Of a DNA stretch of 64,000 nt, positions 1 through 6,717 are shown piece after piece. The notes beneath the pieces are model-generated. The model worked only from the letters and a program-made list of their open reading frames with translations, was not told the DNA's origin and searched no databases. Origin of the DNA: an uncultured Clostridia bacterium (GTDB lineage: Bacteria > Bacillota > Clostridia > Oscillospirales > Ruminococcaceae); NCBI GenBank assembly GCA_944386045.1, contig CALWZO010000053.1:1-64000 (forward strand). Direction: 5' to 3'. How positions within the stretch are numbered: position 1 is the first letter of the stretch; each line of letters begins with the position of its first letter. A program made the position numbers and the translations under genes.

Positions 1-895
1 GGGCTTCATACTTGGCTTTGTCCTCTTCCTTGGTATCTTCACCGGGAGCTTTCAGCGGTCTGCCGTTAAGGTCTGAACAGTATTTTTCAAACCACCGGTT
101 GACCTCTTCTACGGTCATACCCACAAACAGCTCTTCAAATTTGTCTGCCTGCCGCCGCCATGTGCCGGTTGTCATTTTGTATCCGTCGCCGCGCTCCCTC
201 TTGGTCTGCCATTCGCTTACGGCTTTCAGGAAAGCGTCGTCATCATATGTCAGTGTGCCATCCACAACAGCGTCATGGTCTTTGTCTTCGTTGTAGCTCT
301 GTCCCGGGAAGCCGGCAAAATGGGGCATACCCTCGCCGTCATAGTTGGGTGTGGCCACTTCCAGCTGGTCCAGCTTCATTGACAGGATTTTGCCGTCCTT
401 GTCAAATACCACCGCTGCATAAACCTGGTTGAAAGAGTAAACCTGTGTGTCGGTGTCGTCTTTGCCGGGGCCTATTCTGCCGCTGCTGTAAACACCCGGG
501 CCCATGGTGGCCTCGACAGAACTTACAGCCTGGGCATCGTCGCCGCCTGCTGTTTTGGGATAGGGATAGGTCCGGGGATCCAGCGCGTTGTTTATGGCGT
601 AAAATACGCCGTTGCTGGTCCATGTTGCGTTGGCCACAACATCCACACCTTCTGTTGTTCCGGCCGCCAGGATAGCCTCTTTCAGCTCTTCCATGGCCTC
701 CACGCCTATGCCGGGGGTTTCTTTTTCACCGGTTATTTCCAACGCGGTGATTTTGCCGTCTTTCTGTGTAAGGGTTACCTTGATTTCACCGCCGTAGCCG
801 TCGCCTGTGCCTGTCAGCTGTTTTTCAGACGAGCATGCGGTAAATGCGCCGGCGCACATTGCGATTGCCAGCAACAGTGCCGATAATTTTTTCAT
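1..895 (-). CDS. FMN-binding domain lipoprotein (3' end cut by window)
   Basis: Surface lipoprotein, probably part of an extracytoplasmic flavin electron-transfer route. Translating from 895 gives a lipid-type signal peptide ending in FTAC (lipid Cys at residue 21). An FMN_bind domain follows, with the flavin-attachment-like motif NATWTS (Thr near residue 91); the family consensus is S/T-G-A-T-x-S/T and the Thr carries FMN through a phosphoester bond. A second module after residue 140 (VYAAVVFDKDG, then QTKRERGDGYKM and WRRQADKFEELF) recurs in the lipoprotein at 5438. The start has GGAGG eight bases upstream. The 298 codons run off the left edge without a stop. The flavin motif is imperfect (Asn for Ser/Thr-Gly), so covalent FMN is likely but not certain. 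Confidence 0.85.
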   Translation of the reverse strand, partial: MKKLSALLLAIAMCAGAFTACSSEKQLTGTGDGYGGEIKVTLTQKDGKITALEITGEKETPGIGVEAMEELKEAILAAGTTEGVDVVANATWTSNGVFYAINNALDPRTYPYPKTAGGDDAQAVSSVEATMGPGVYSSGRIGPGKDDTDTQVYSFNQVYAAVVFDKDGKILSMKLDQLEVATPNYDGEGMPHFAGFPGQSYNEDKDHDAVVDGTLTYDDDAFLKAVSEWQTKRERGDGYKMTTGTWRRQADKFEELFVGMTVEEVNRWFEKYCSDLNGRPLKAPGEDTKEEDKAKYEA

Positions 896-1095
896 TTTTC
901 CTCCAAAAAAATACAGTTTGTTTTTGTGCGTACACATCCCTGAATTTAAGGCTGTTATATCATCATGGAATGAGGTTGACTATATGGCGTATATACAAAT
1001 ATATATGATGTTTTTTGGTATAAATAAACATAGTAAAGCGCTTATATTATCGGCTTTTTAAACAAAAAAAACTATACAAATTTATGTAATAATAC

Positions 1096-1130
1096 AGAAA
1101 AATACCGCCCTTTAAACAGGGGCGGTATTT
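1096..1130 (-). terminator. Rho-independent terminator of the M20 hydrolase operon
   Basis: The arms ATACCGCCC and GGGCGGTAT enclose a short loop. On the minus strand they are followed by a T run, about 30 bases past the stop of the hydrolase gene. Confidence 0.85.
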
Positions 1131-1163
1131 TGTGTGAAATCAAAGTATAAAAAGCAGAAATGC

Positions 1164-2348
1164 TTACAGTTTTTCGATAATCTGCGGGTCTGCAAACAGG
1201 TCCAGAGCAGTGAAAGCCTGGGCTTTGACTGCCTTGTCCAGGGCGGCAAATCCGTAGCTGCCGGTGCAGTAGGGCAGGAAAGCTTCCTCGTGACAGTCGG
1301 AGTTGTCCGGGTTGTGGGCGGCCATGCTGACATACACTGTGGGCACCACATGGGAAACATTTCCTATATCGCTGCTGCCGTTGGGCGGCAGGGGACGGGT
1401 ATCCACATTTTCCCTGCTTTCTCCGGCGAGGTAAAGGTTTTGTTCCATCAGGTCTTTCAGCACAGGGTTTTGCAGGAAATTGTCAAAGCTGTTTTCAAAA
1501 TATCTCACTGTCAGCTTTGCACCGGTCATCAGCTCGGCACCTTTTGCACAGTTGATAACCTTCTGTGTGAGGGTGTTCAGATACTCCCTGTCCGCCGCGC
1601 GCACATAAAACTGCGCCACCGCATGATTAGGGGTTATATTGGCCGCAACACCGCCCTCGGTGATGATACCGTGTATCCTGGCATCGGGGGTGACATGCTG
1701 GCGCAGCGCGTTTATGCCGTTGAATGTGAGGTATGCGGCATCCAGTGCGTTTACGCCCCTTTCAGGGAAAGCGGCGGCATGGGCGGCAACGCCCTCAAAG
1801 GAAAATTCCACAGAGTCAATGGCCAGGGTGGTGTTGCCCAGTTCGGTTATCTCGCCGCCTTTGATGTGTATCTGTATCACTGCATCAATGTCATCAAAAG
1901 CGCCGGCTTTCACCAGGTCCACTTTGCCGCCGGTGGTTTCTTCGGCGGGGGCGCCTATAAACACTATGGTGCCGTCAAAATGCTCTTTCATCTTTGCCAG
2001 TACGGCGCAGGCGCCGTAGCAGTTGGCCGCGATAAAATTGTGGCCGCAGGCATGGCCGTTCTGGTTTTTGTCCGGGCCGTAGCCGGGCAGGGCATCATAT
2101 TCTGCCATAAATGCAATTTTGGGTTTTCCCCGGCCGTATTCTGCCCTTATGGCTGTGTCTATGCCGGCATAGGGCAGCTGAACGGAAAAGCCCAGTTCTT
2201 TCAGTTTCTCTGCCAGGAATGCAGTGGATTTGTACTCCTGGTTGCCCAGTTCGGCAAAGTCGTATATAGTCTGGTTTACATTCTGGAAATCTGCGGCGTT
2301 TTCGTCTGCTATGCGCCGTGCCAGTTCTTTCAGCTGTTCAATGTTCAT
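1164..2348 (-). CDS. M20 family amidohydrolase, AbgB/PM20D2-like (putative dipeptidase or N-acyl-amino-acid hydrolase)
   Basis: Cytosolic metallo-amidohydrolase of 394 residues. Metal and catalytic motifs are visible: AEYDALPG (82-89), GHACGHN (98-104), PAEETTGG (134-141) and IQIHIKGG. The catalytic domain is interrupted by a dimerisation domain (about 170-290). The AEYDALPG...GHACGHN signature is shared with AbgB (p-aminobenzoyl-glutamate hydrolase) and vertebrate PM20D2, which cleaves dipeptides carrying C-terminal Lys or Orn. The ATG at 2348 is chosen because AAGGAGATA precedes it; an upstream ATG has no ribosome site. It lies 64 bases after the YfcC carrier, in one transcript under a lysine riboswitch. 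That makes release of lysine or a relative from an imported conjugate a reasonable guess. The substrate is not shown by sequence. Confidence 0.85.
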   Translation of the reverse strand: MNIEQLKELARRIADENAADFQNVNQTIYDFAELGNQEYKSTAFLAEKLKELGFSVQLPYAGIDTAIRAEYGRGKPKIAFMAEYDALPGYGPDKNQNGHACGHNFIAANCYGACAVLAKMKEHFDGTIVFIGAPAEETTGGKVDLVKAGAFDDIDAVIQIHIKGGEITELGNTTLAIDSVEFSFEGVAAHAAAFPERGVNALDAAYLTFNGINALRQHVTPDARIHGIITEGGVAANITPNHAVAQFYVRAADREYLNTLTQKVINCAKGAELMTGAKLTVRYFENSFDNFLQNPVLKDLMEQNLYLAGESRENVDTRPLPPNGSSDIGNVSHVVPTVYVSMAAHNPDNSDCHEEAFLPYCTGSYGFAALDKAVKAQAFTALDLFADPQIIEKL

Positions 2349-2412
2349 TGTAATATCTCCTTTATTGCAGTTCAAGGAGGGATAACCCTCCTTGAAAACA
2401 TTTAAAATTTAT

Positions 2413-3822
2413 TTAAAATCCTATCATTACCGCCACGGACATCAGCACCACCTGTGCGATGAACATAATTATAAACAGCGGTGTTACAAATTTGTACCAT
2501 TTGTTTACCGGTATACCCATAAGGCCGCATATCATACATACGCTGGTGGGCCAGAACATGTTGGAGTAACCGTCACCGAACTGGAATGCCAGTACGGCCT
2601 GCTGTCTGGTAAGGCCTACCAGGTCAGCAAGGGGAGCCATTATCGGCATTGATACCGCCGCCTGGCCGGAGCCGGAGGGAATAAAGAAGTTGAGCAGGTT
2701 CTGCACAACCACCATCAGCACACCGGATATCACGCCGGAAGTGCCGTTGAGCACCTGGCTGAGGCCGTATACAACGCTGTCGATTATCATGCCGTTTTCC
2801 AAAACTATCAGTATGGCCCTGGACATGCCAACCATCAGCGCGCCAAACATCATGTCTTTGGCTGCCAATACAAAATTTTCTGCAATTTCATTGGGGGTGT
2901 TGCCGCCTATAAGGCCTACAACAACCATACCTATCAGGAACAAAGTGGCTATTTCGCTGATGTACCAGCCCTGTGTTGTGGTGCCCCACACCAGAAAGCC
3001 GATAACTGCCAGGAATACCAGGCTGCACAGTCTGTGTTTGCCGGTCATGGGTATGCTCATCAGCTCTTCTTTGGTCAGGCCGGAAGTTGTTATGCCCAGC
3101 TTTTCGCCATATACCAGGCTTTTGGTGGGATCCTTTTTGATTTTAGCCGCGTATGAAAGTATGTATGTGACAGAAATTGTCATAAACACAAACCAGCAGA
3201 GAATACGGTATCCTATGCCGCTGTACAGCTCTACACCGGCTATGCCCTGGGCAACGCCGATGGTGAAAGGGTTGAGGGTGGCGGATGCAAAACCTGTGGA
3301 AACGGCGATTGTAACAATGGCGCCGCCCACGATGGCGTCATATCCCAGCGCTGTGGCCAGACCTATGAAAATGGGGAACATGCCGTAGGTTTCCTCGCTC
3401 ATGCCCATGGTGGAACCCAAAATGCCGAAAAGTATCATAACCACCAGGAAAAGCAGGAAAGCGTTGTCCTGAAAACGGCACATAACCGCGCCCATCATGG
3501 CGTCAAATGTGCCGTTCTTCATCAGTGCAAACACAAAGCCGTAGGCAAAAACGATGAAAAATATAATATCAGCGGCAGCGGTAAAACCGTCCACTATCGC
3601 CTGAAACAGACCGAAGGGCCCTATCTGTACACCTTCTACCGCATGGTAAGACCCCTGTACTACAACTTCGCGGCCGGTTTCGTTGACAACACGGTCAAAC
3701 TGTCCGGCGGGAATTATCCATGTCATCACCGCAGCTATGACGATCATTATGAAAATGATTACAAAAGAATTTGGAATTTTGATTTTCGACGCCAGGGAGG
3801 CGTTCTGGTTTTGATTAGACAT
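2413..3822 (-). CDS. YfcC-family (DcuC-like) membrane transporter
   Basis: Polytopic inner-membrane carrier of 469 residues with about 11-13 hydrophobic segments. It begins with a short polar N-terminus and a first helix ending in the family-typical WIIPAGQFDRV. The YfcC family is related to the C4-dicarboxylate carrier DcuC and is often annotated as an amino-acid or basic amino-acid antiporter or a short-peptide permease. AAAGGAGA stands upstream of the ATG. It is the first gene after the lysine riboswitch at 3910-4110 and is followed by an M20 hydrolase, an arrangement parallel to abgT-abgB. Regulation by lysine argues for uptake of lysine, ornithine or a lysine conjugate (inference). Confidence 0.85.
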   Translation of the reverse strand: MSNQNQNASLASKIKIPNSFVIIFIMIVIAAVMTWIIPAGQFDRVVNETGREVVVQGSYHAVEGVQIGPFGLFQAIVDGFTAAADIIFFIVFAYGFVFALMKNGTFDAMMGAVMCRFQDNAFLLFLVVMILFGILGSTMGMSEETYGMFPIFIGLATALGYDAIVGGAIVTIAVSTGFASATLNPFTIGVAQGIAGVELYSGIGYRILCWFVFMTISVTYILSYAAKIKKDPTKSLVYGEKLGITTSGLTKEELMSIPMTGKHRLCSLVFLAVIGFLVWGTTTQGWYISEIATLFLIGMVVVGLIGGNTPNEIAENFVLAAKDMMFGALMVGMSRAILIVLENGMIIDSVVYGLSQVLNGTSGVISGVLMVVVQNLLNFFIPSGSGQAAVSMPIMAPLADLVGLTRQQAVLAFQFGDGYSNMFWPTSVCMICGLMGIPVNKWYKFVTPLFIIMFIAQVVLMSVAVMIGF

Positions 3823-3845
3823 AAAAAAATCTCCTTTTCTGAAAA

Positions 3846-3882
3846 TACAAAAGTCGATGCATTAAAAAATGCATCGACTCCA
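3846..3882 (-). terminator. Intrinsic terminator of the lysine riboswitch expression platform
   Basis: Arms AGTCGATGCATT and AATGCATCGACT form a 12-bp hairpin ending in TTTTGTATTTT, about 30 bases before the carrier start codon. The upstream run GAGGTGCATT can pair with AATGCATC of the terminator 3' arm. This gives a plausible antiterminator and a classical lysine-off attenuator. Confidence 0.85.
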
Positions 3883-3909
3883 ATTCCAAAAAAAGAGAAT
3901 GCACCTCTA

Positions 3910-4110
3910 ATACAACTACCTTTGATAGCTCTCCAGCGAAAACCGGTATAAATTTTCGCTGACAGTTCTGCACCTGTTTGATGCAGCCCCAACCCAAAGT
4001 TCGGCCTTTGGATTTCGGCGTCGACCCCTTTCGCTGCGGTTCACTGGCTTTCGGCCTCCGCGCAGTTACTGATGGTAAACGCGACCTCTACCTCAAGTAT
4101 TGTGAGGTAT
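3910..4110 (-). promoter_or_regulatory. Lysine riboswitch (L box) upstream of YfcC carrier
   Basis: The minus strand carries the L-box signatures in order: GAGGTAGAGGTCGCG, CATCAGTAACTG, GGAGGCCGAAAGCCAGTG, GAAAGGGGTCGACGCCGAA, GGGCTGCATC, AACTGTCAGCG and GGAGAGCTATC. This is the five-helix lysine aptamer (Rfam family RF00168), and every conserved block is present. It is followed by an intrinsic terminator. Lysine is expected to repress the carrier and M20 hydrolase genes. Confidence 0.95.
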
Positions 4111-4116
4111 GCCTAA

Positions 4117-4145
4117 ATGTTAGCATTAAATTTGTGTTCTGTCAA
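4117..4145 (-). promoter_or_regulatory. Promoter for the riboswitch-carrier-hydrolase operon
   Basis: TTGACA (4145-4140), a 17-base spacer and TAACAT (4122-4117). The predicted start of transcription is near 4110, at the 5' side of aptamer helix P1. Confidence 0.8.
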
Positions 4146-4210
4146 CAAAATTTTTTGTTTTGTGGGAAAAGTAAAAAAATGCCAGTTTTTTGCCCTGTCT
4201 TTGTATGAAA

Positions 4211-4240
4211 GACAAAAAACGGCGGATAACCGCCGTCTTT
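4211..4240 (-). terminator. Terminator after the aldo/keto reductase
   Basis: ACGGCGG and CCGCCGT arms with the loop TTAT, then TTTTTT on the minus strand, ten bases past the stop codon at 4250. Confidence 0.85.
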
Positions 4241-4249
4241 GTACATATA

Positions 4250-5284
4250 TTAGTACTTTTTGCTCTCTTCATACCGGGCAAAATCACTGACAACCCCTTT
4301 GAGCATCTGCCTTATGGGCAGGTTGTACGGACAGCGCTGTTCGCAGGCGCCGCACTGTATGCAGTCGGAAGCGTTCACCTTCAGTGTCCGGTATCTTTCT
4401 GCGGCCCAGTCTGCCAGGCCGTATTTTCTCAGGTAGTTTACAAACAGGAAGTTAGAGGGGATATCTATACCCACTGTGCAGGGGGCACAGTATCCGCAGC
4501 GGCGGCAGAACCGGCTGCCCAGTTCTTTTTTCACCTTTTCTGCTTCTTCCAGCTCTGCTTCGGTAAGGGGAGAAAGGTTTTCCCGCACAGCGGCGTTTTT
4601 GTCCACTTCCGCCACATCGCCCATGCCTGGGATTGAAATGTCGCATACACCGCTGGCGGCAATAAAGCGCAATGCCAGCGGCCGGTTGTCTAAGTTGCCC
4701 CCGGCCAGCGGTTTCATGGCTATGGTTCCTATGCCTTTTTCCTTTGCTTTTTGCAGTATCCGGTGGCCCTGGGTTTCCACGATATTGTACGGGAACATCA
4801 GAGTATCGATATCCTGCCGGTGTTCTTCCACCAGTTTTTCCAGGCTGTCGGTTCCGTGGGCGGTGGCGCCGATAAAACCTATTTTGCCTTCCTTTTTTGC
4901 CTCCAGCAGGGCTTTGAATGCGCCGTTTCCCCCAAACACGGTGTCAAAATCTCCGACTTTTATGTTGTGCAGCTGATAGACATCGATATAATCTGTCTGC
5001 AAATTGGACAGGCTTGTTTCGATATCCTTTTTCATGCCCTCGTAATCCCTGGCCATGCTTTTGGTGGCAAGGATAAATTTTTCCCTGCGGCCTTTCAGCG
5101 CCCGTCCCAGGTATTCTTCCGAAACGGTGTATCCGCGCGCTGTGTCTATGTAGTTTATGCCGTGCTTTTCCAGCCGGTCTACCACTGCCATGGTGTTGGC
5201 CGCGTCGGAACGCTGTATCGGTATTCCGCCGAAGGATATGACGGCCGTTTTCAGCCCTGTTCTGCCCAAAGTGGTGTACTTCAT
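4250..5284 (-). CDS. Aldo/keto reductase with C-terminal 4Fe-4S ferredoxin domain
   Basis: Cytosolic oxidoreductase of 344 residues. The N-terminal (beta/alpha)8 aldo/keto reductase domain (1-270) starts MKYTTLGRTGLK and carries DTARGYTVSEEYLGRAL with the catalytic Asp/Tyr region, LATKS and a late IGFIGATAH strand. The C-terminal region has two cysteine clusters, CRRCGYCAPC and CIQCGACEQRCPYN, typical of the clostridial reductase-ferredoxin fusions. These probably take electrons from Fe-S rather than only NAD(P)H. The start has GGAGGCGATCTTTT upstream. It is transcribed alone, between its own terminator and a divergent lipoprotein gene. The substrate is unknown. Confidence 0.92.
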   Translation of the reverse strand: MKYTTLGRTGLKTAVISFGGIPIQRSDAANTMAVVDRLEKHGINYIDTARGYTVSEEYLGRALKGRREKFILATKSMARDYEGMKKDIETSLSNLQTDYIDVYQLHNIKVGDFDTVFGGNGAFKALLEAKKEGKIGFIGATAHGTDSLEKLVEEHRQDIDTLMFPYNIVETQGHRILQKAKEKGIGTIAMKPLAGGNLDNRPLALRFIAASGVCDISIPGMGDVAEVDKNAAVRENLSPLTEAELEEAEKVKKELGSRFCRRCGYCAPCTVGIDIPSNFLFVNYLRKYGLADWAAERYRTLKVNASDCIQCGACEQRCPYNLPIRQMLKGVVSDFARYEESKKY

Positions 5285-5371
5285 AAAAGATCGCCTCCGT
5301 TTTTTTATTTGGTTTAATTATATATTACAAAAGGGTAAACTTCAATGTACAGGAGTATAAAAACGCGGTTT

Positions 5372-5393
5372 TTGTTAATATTAACTTTAACAA
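5372..5393. promoter_or_regulatory. Inverted repeat TTGTTAA-N8-TTAACAA in the divergent intergenic region
   Basis: A symmetrical AT-rich site containing the perfect palindrome GTTAATATTAAC, 45 bases upstream of the lipoprotein start and about 90 from the divergent reductase start. The half-sites resemble clostridial Rex boxes, but the spacing is 8 rather than 4, so the regulator is unassigned. Confidence 0.35.
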
Positions 5394-5437
5394 ATATATT
5401 TTTGATATATTTACAAACACAGAAAGAGGACAAAATT

Positions 5438-6130
5438 ATGAAAAAAATATTTGTGCTGTTTTCTGCCCTGACACTGGTGCTTATGCTGGTGGCCTGCGGC
5501 GAAGATACGACAACAATGGAAAATGACTATTCATACAAACTGGGAATGAGCGCATACACCCACACCGACGGCAGCCGCGGCTATGCCGAGGACAAAAACG
5601 GCCGCGCCCGGTTCAGCACCACTTATGTCAGCGCCGTTTTTGATGATGACGGCACCATAATGGATGTGAAGATAGACGAGGTGGAATCCAATGTGGACTT
5701 TGACGCGTCCGGCGCGCTGGTAGGTTATATGGGCGGCAATGTCCAGAGCAAAAAAGAATTGGGTGACGCCTATGGAATGAAAGCATACAGCGGCATAGGC
5801 AAGGAATGGTATGAACAGATTGAATATCTGGAAAACTGGCTGAAAGGCAAAAAAATAAGCGACCTTAAAAAAGCCGACTCCCGGCCTGATTCTTCATCTG
5901 CCATGTCCGGCAGTATGTCCATGCCGGCCACAGATTCCGGCGGTATTGTAAGTGATGCCACCAGCGCAATTAACAGCGTTGCCGACGGCATAATGGACGG
6001 AGCGGAAGATCTTATGGACAGCGCCGAAAACATGATGGGCTTTGCCGATGAGGACCTGAAAGCAGGCGTGACAATAGACACCGGATATATCCGGACAGCC
6101 CTGGAACAGGCATACAACGACGCCAAATAG
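5438..6130 (+). CDS. Lipoprotein with degenerate FMN-binding-like module
   Basis: Secreted lipoprotein of 230 residues. The signal peptide is MKKIFVLFSALTLVLMLVAC, with the lipid Cys at residue 20. The central block YVSAVFDDDGTIMDVKIDEVE...QSKKELGDAYGMK...EWYEQIEYLENWLKGKKISDL matches the second module of the lipoprotein at 1-895, so the two are paralogues. The C-terminus DLKAGVTIDTGYIRTALEQAY resembles the end of an FMN_bind domain (consensus D-x-x-S/T-G-A-T-x-S/T). It keeps the Thr but has Val for Ala, so covalent flavin is uncertain. A low-complexity Ser/Met/Asp linker lies at about 150-200. AGAGGA precedes the ATG. A terminator follows at once, making it monocistronic. Confidence 0.8.
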   Translation: MKKIFVLFSALTLVLMLVACGEDTTTMENDYSYKLGMSAYTHTDGSRGYAEDKNGRARFSTTYVSAVFDDDGTIMDVKIDEVESNVDFDASGALVGYMGGNVQSKKELGDAYGMKAYSGIGKEWYEQIEYLENWLKGKKISDLKKADSRPDSSSAMSGSMSMPATDSGGIVSDATSAINSVADGIMDGAEDLMDSAENMMGFADEDLKAGVTIDTGYIRTALEQAYNDAK

Positions 6131-6131
6131 T

Positions 6132-6162
6132 AAAAATCACCCTGAAAAGGGTGATTTTTTTT
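6132..6162 (+). terminator. Terminator of the lipoprotein gene
   Basis: AAAATCACCC, the loop TGAAAA and GGGTGATTTTTTTT, starting right after the TAG stop. Confidence 0.9.
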
Positions 6163-6268
6163 GCTCTTTTTTATCAATTTGACGAAAAAATCATACAAAA
6201 ATTTTACACATATTTTTGAAAAAATGTGGTAAAATGTAATAAAATAAAATTACAAAGGAAGTGTTGTT

Positions 6269-6385
6269 ATGTTAAGGAATACAGTTGTTTTTTTGCTGGG
6301 AGTACAGCATTTGTTCAATATGCTGTTTTTTATCATGGCACTTCTGATGTTTATGACTTTGATGTACAAATCTATCACAGACTGA
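6269..6385 (+). CDS. 38-residue hydrophobic membrane peptide, unknown function
   Basis: A short ORF with a good ribosome site (AAAGGAAGTG, nine bases before ATG) encoding one transmembrane segment rich in Met, Leu and Phe (about residues 5-33) with a short Lys/Asp tail. I do not recognise it. An AT-rich region upstream has TAAAAT-type -10 candidates. It ends ten bases before the TTGACA promoter of the second lysine riboswitch, so it could be an independent small protein, a toxin-like peptide or chance coding. Its preserved ribosome site and clean hydrophobic pattern support translation, but there is no family evidence. Confidence 0.4.
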   Translation: MLRNTVVFLLGVQHLFNMLFFIMALLMFMTLMYKSITD

Positions 6386-6395
6386 CAAAAAGCTA

Positions 6396-6424
6396 TTGAC
6401 AATAGAAGATTAAAATGGTATAAG
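6396..6424 (+). promoter_or_regulatory. Promoter of the second lysine riboswitch
   Basis: TTGACA (6396-6401), a 17-base spacer and TATAAG (6419-6424). Transcription should start near 6431, shortly before the aptamer. Confidence 0.8.
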
Positions 6425-6446
6425 TAGATTAACACCTACAGGTGTT

Positions 6447-6606
6447 ACAGATAGAGGCGCGGTCTAGATGACTAAACTGCCGAGGGGGCACCCGACGACG
6501 CAGCGTAAAGGCGAAGCCGCCGAAATTTGCAAAAAGGCATTTTTGCATTTTGGGGCAGGGGTTAATACCCTGTGCACTCCTGTTTTTTTACAGAGGGGCT
6601 ATCAGA
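6447..6606 (+). promoter_or_regulatory. Lysine riboswitch (Thermotoga-like variant) upstream of a YtcJ-type amidohydrolase
   Basis: The plus strand shows GATAGAGGCGCGG, TAGATGACTA, AAAGGCGAAGCCGCCGAAA, GGGGTTAATACCC, GCACTCCTG and AGGGGCTATC. Helix P1 is closed by GATAG and CTATC. The order and spacing match the lysine aptamer, most like the T. maritima form (GAGGCGCG, AGATGAGTA, GGCGAGGGCGCCGAAG, GGGAATACCC). The turn motif reads ACTA instead of AGTA, and the TGTCA block is altered to CTCCTGT. An intrinsic terminator follows at 6629. Lysine binding is likely but should be tested because of these changes. Confidence 0.82.
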
Positions 6607-6628
6607 AACTTATAAATTTTTAGGATTT

Positions 6629-6664
6629 AAAGGTTCTGCATAGCGGCAGAACCTTTTATTTTTT
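6629..6664 (+). terminator. Expression-platform terminator of the second lysine riboswitch
   Basis: AAAGGTTCTGC, the loop ATAGCG and GCAGAACCTTT, then TTATTTTTTAT. It lies 53 bases before the ATG of the regulated gene, as expected for transcriptional attenuation. Confidence 0.85.
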
Positions 6665-6717
6665 ATAAAATAAAAATTCTGCGCTTGAAAAATTTCTTTT
6701 ACAGAAAGGACAGAATT

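Noticed and set aside
1134..2405. 423-codon plus-strand ORF
   Set aside because: Antisense shadow of the M20 hydrolase; no family motifs, and the minus frame has motifs and a ribosome site.
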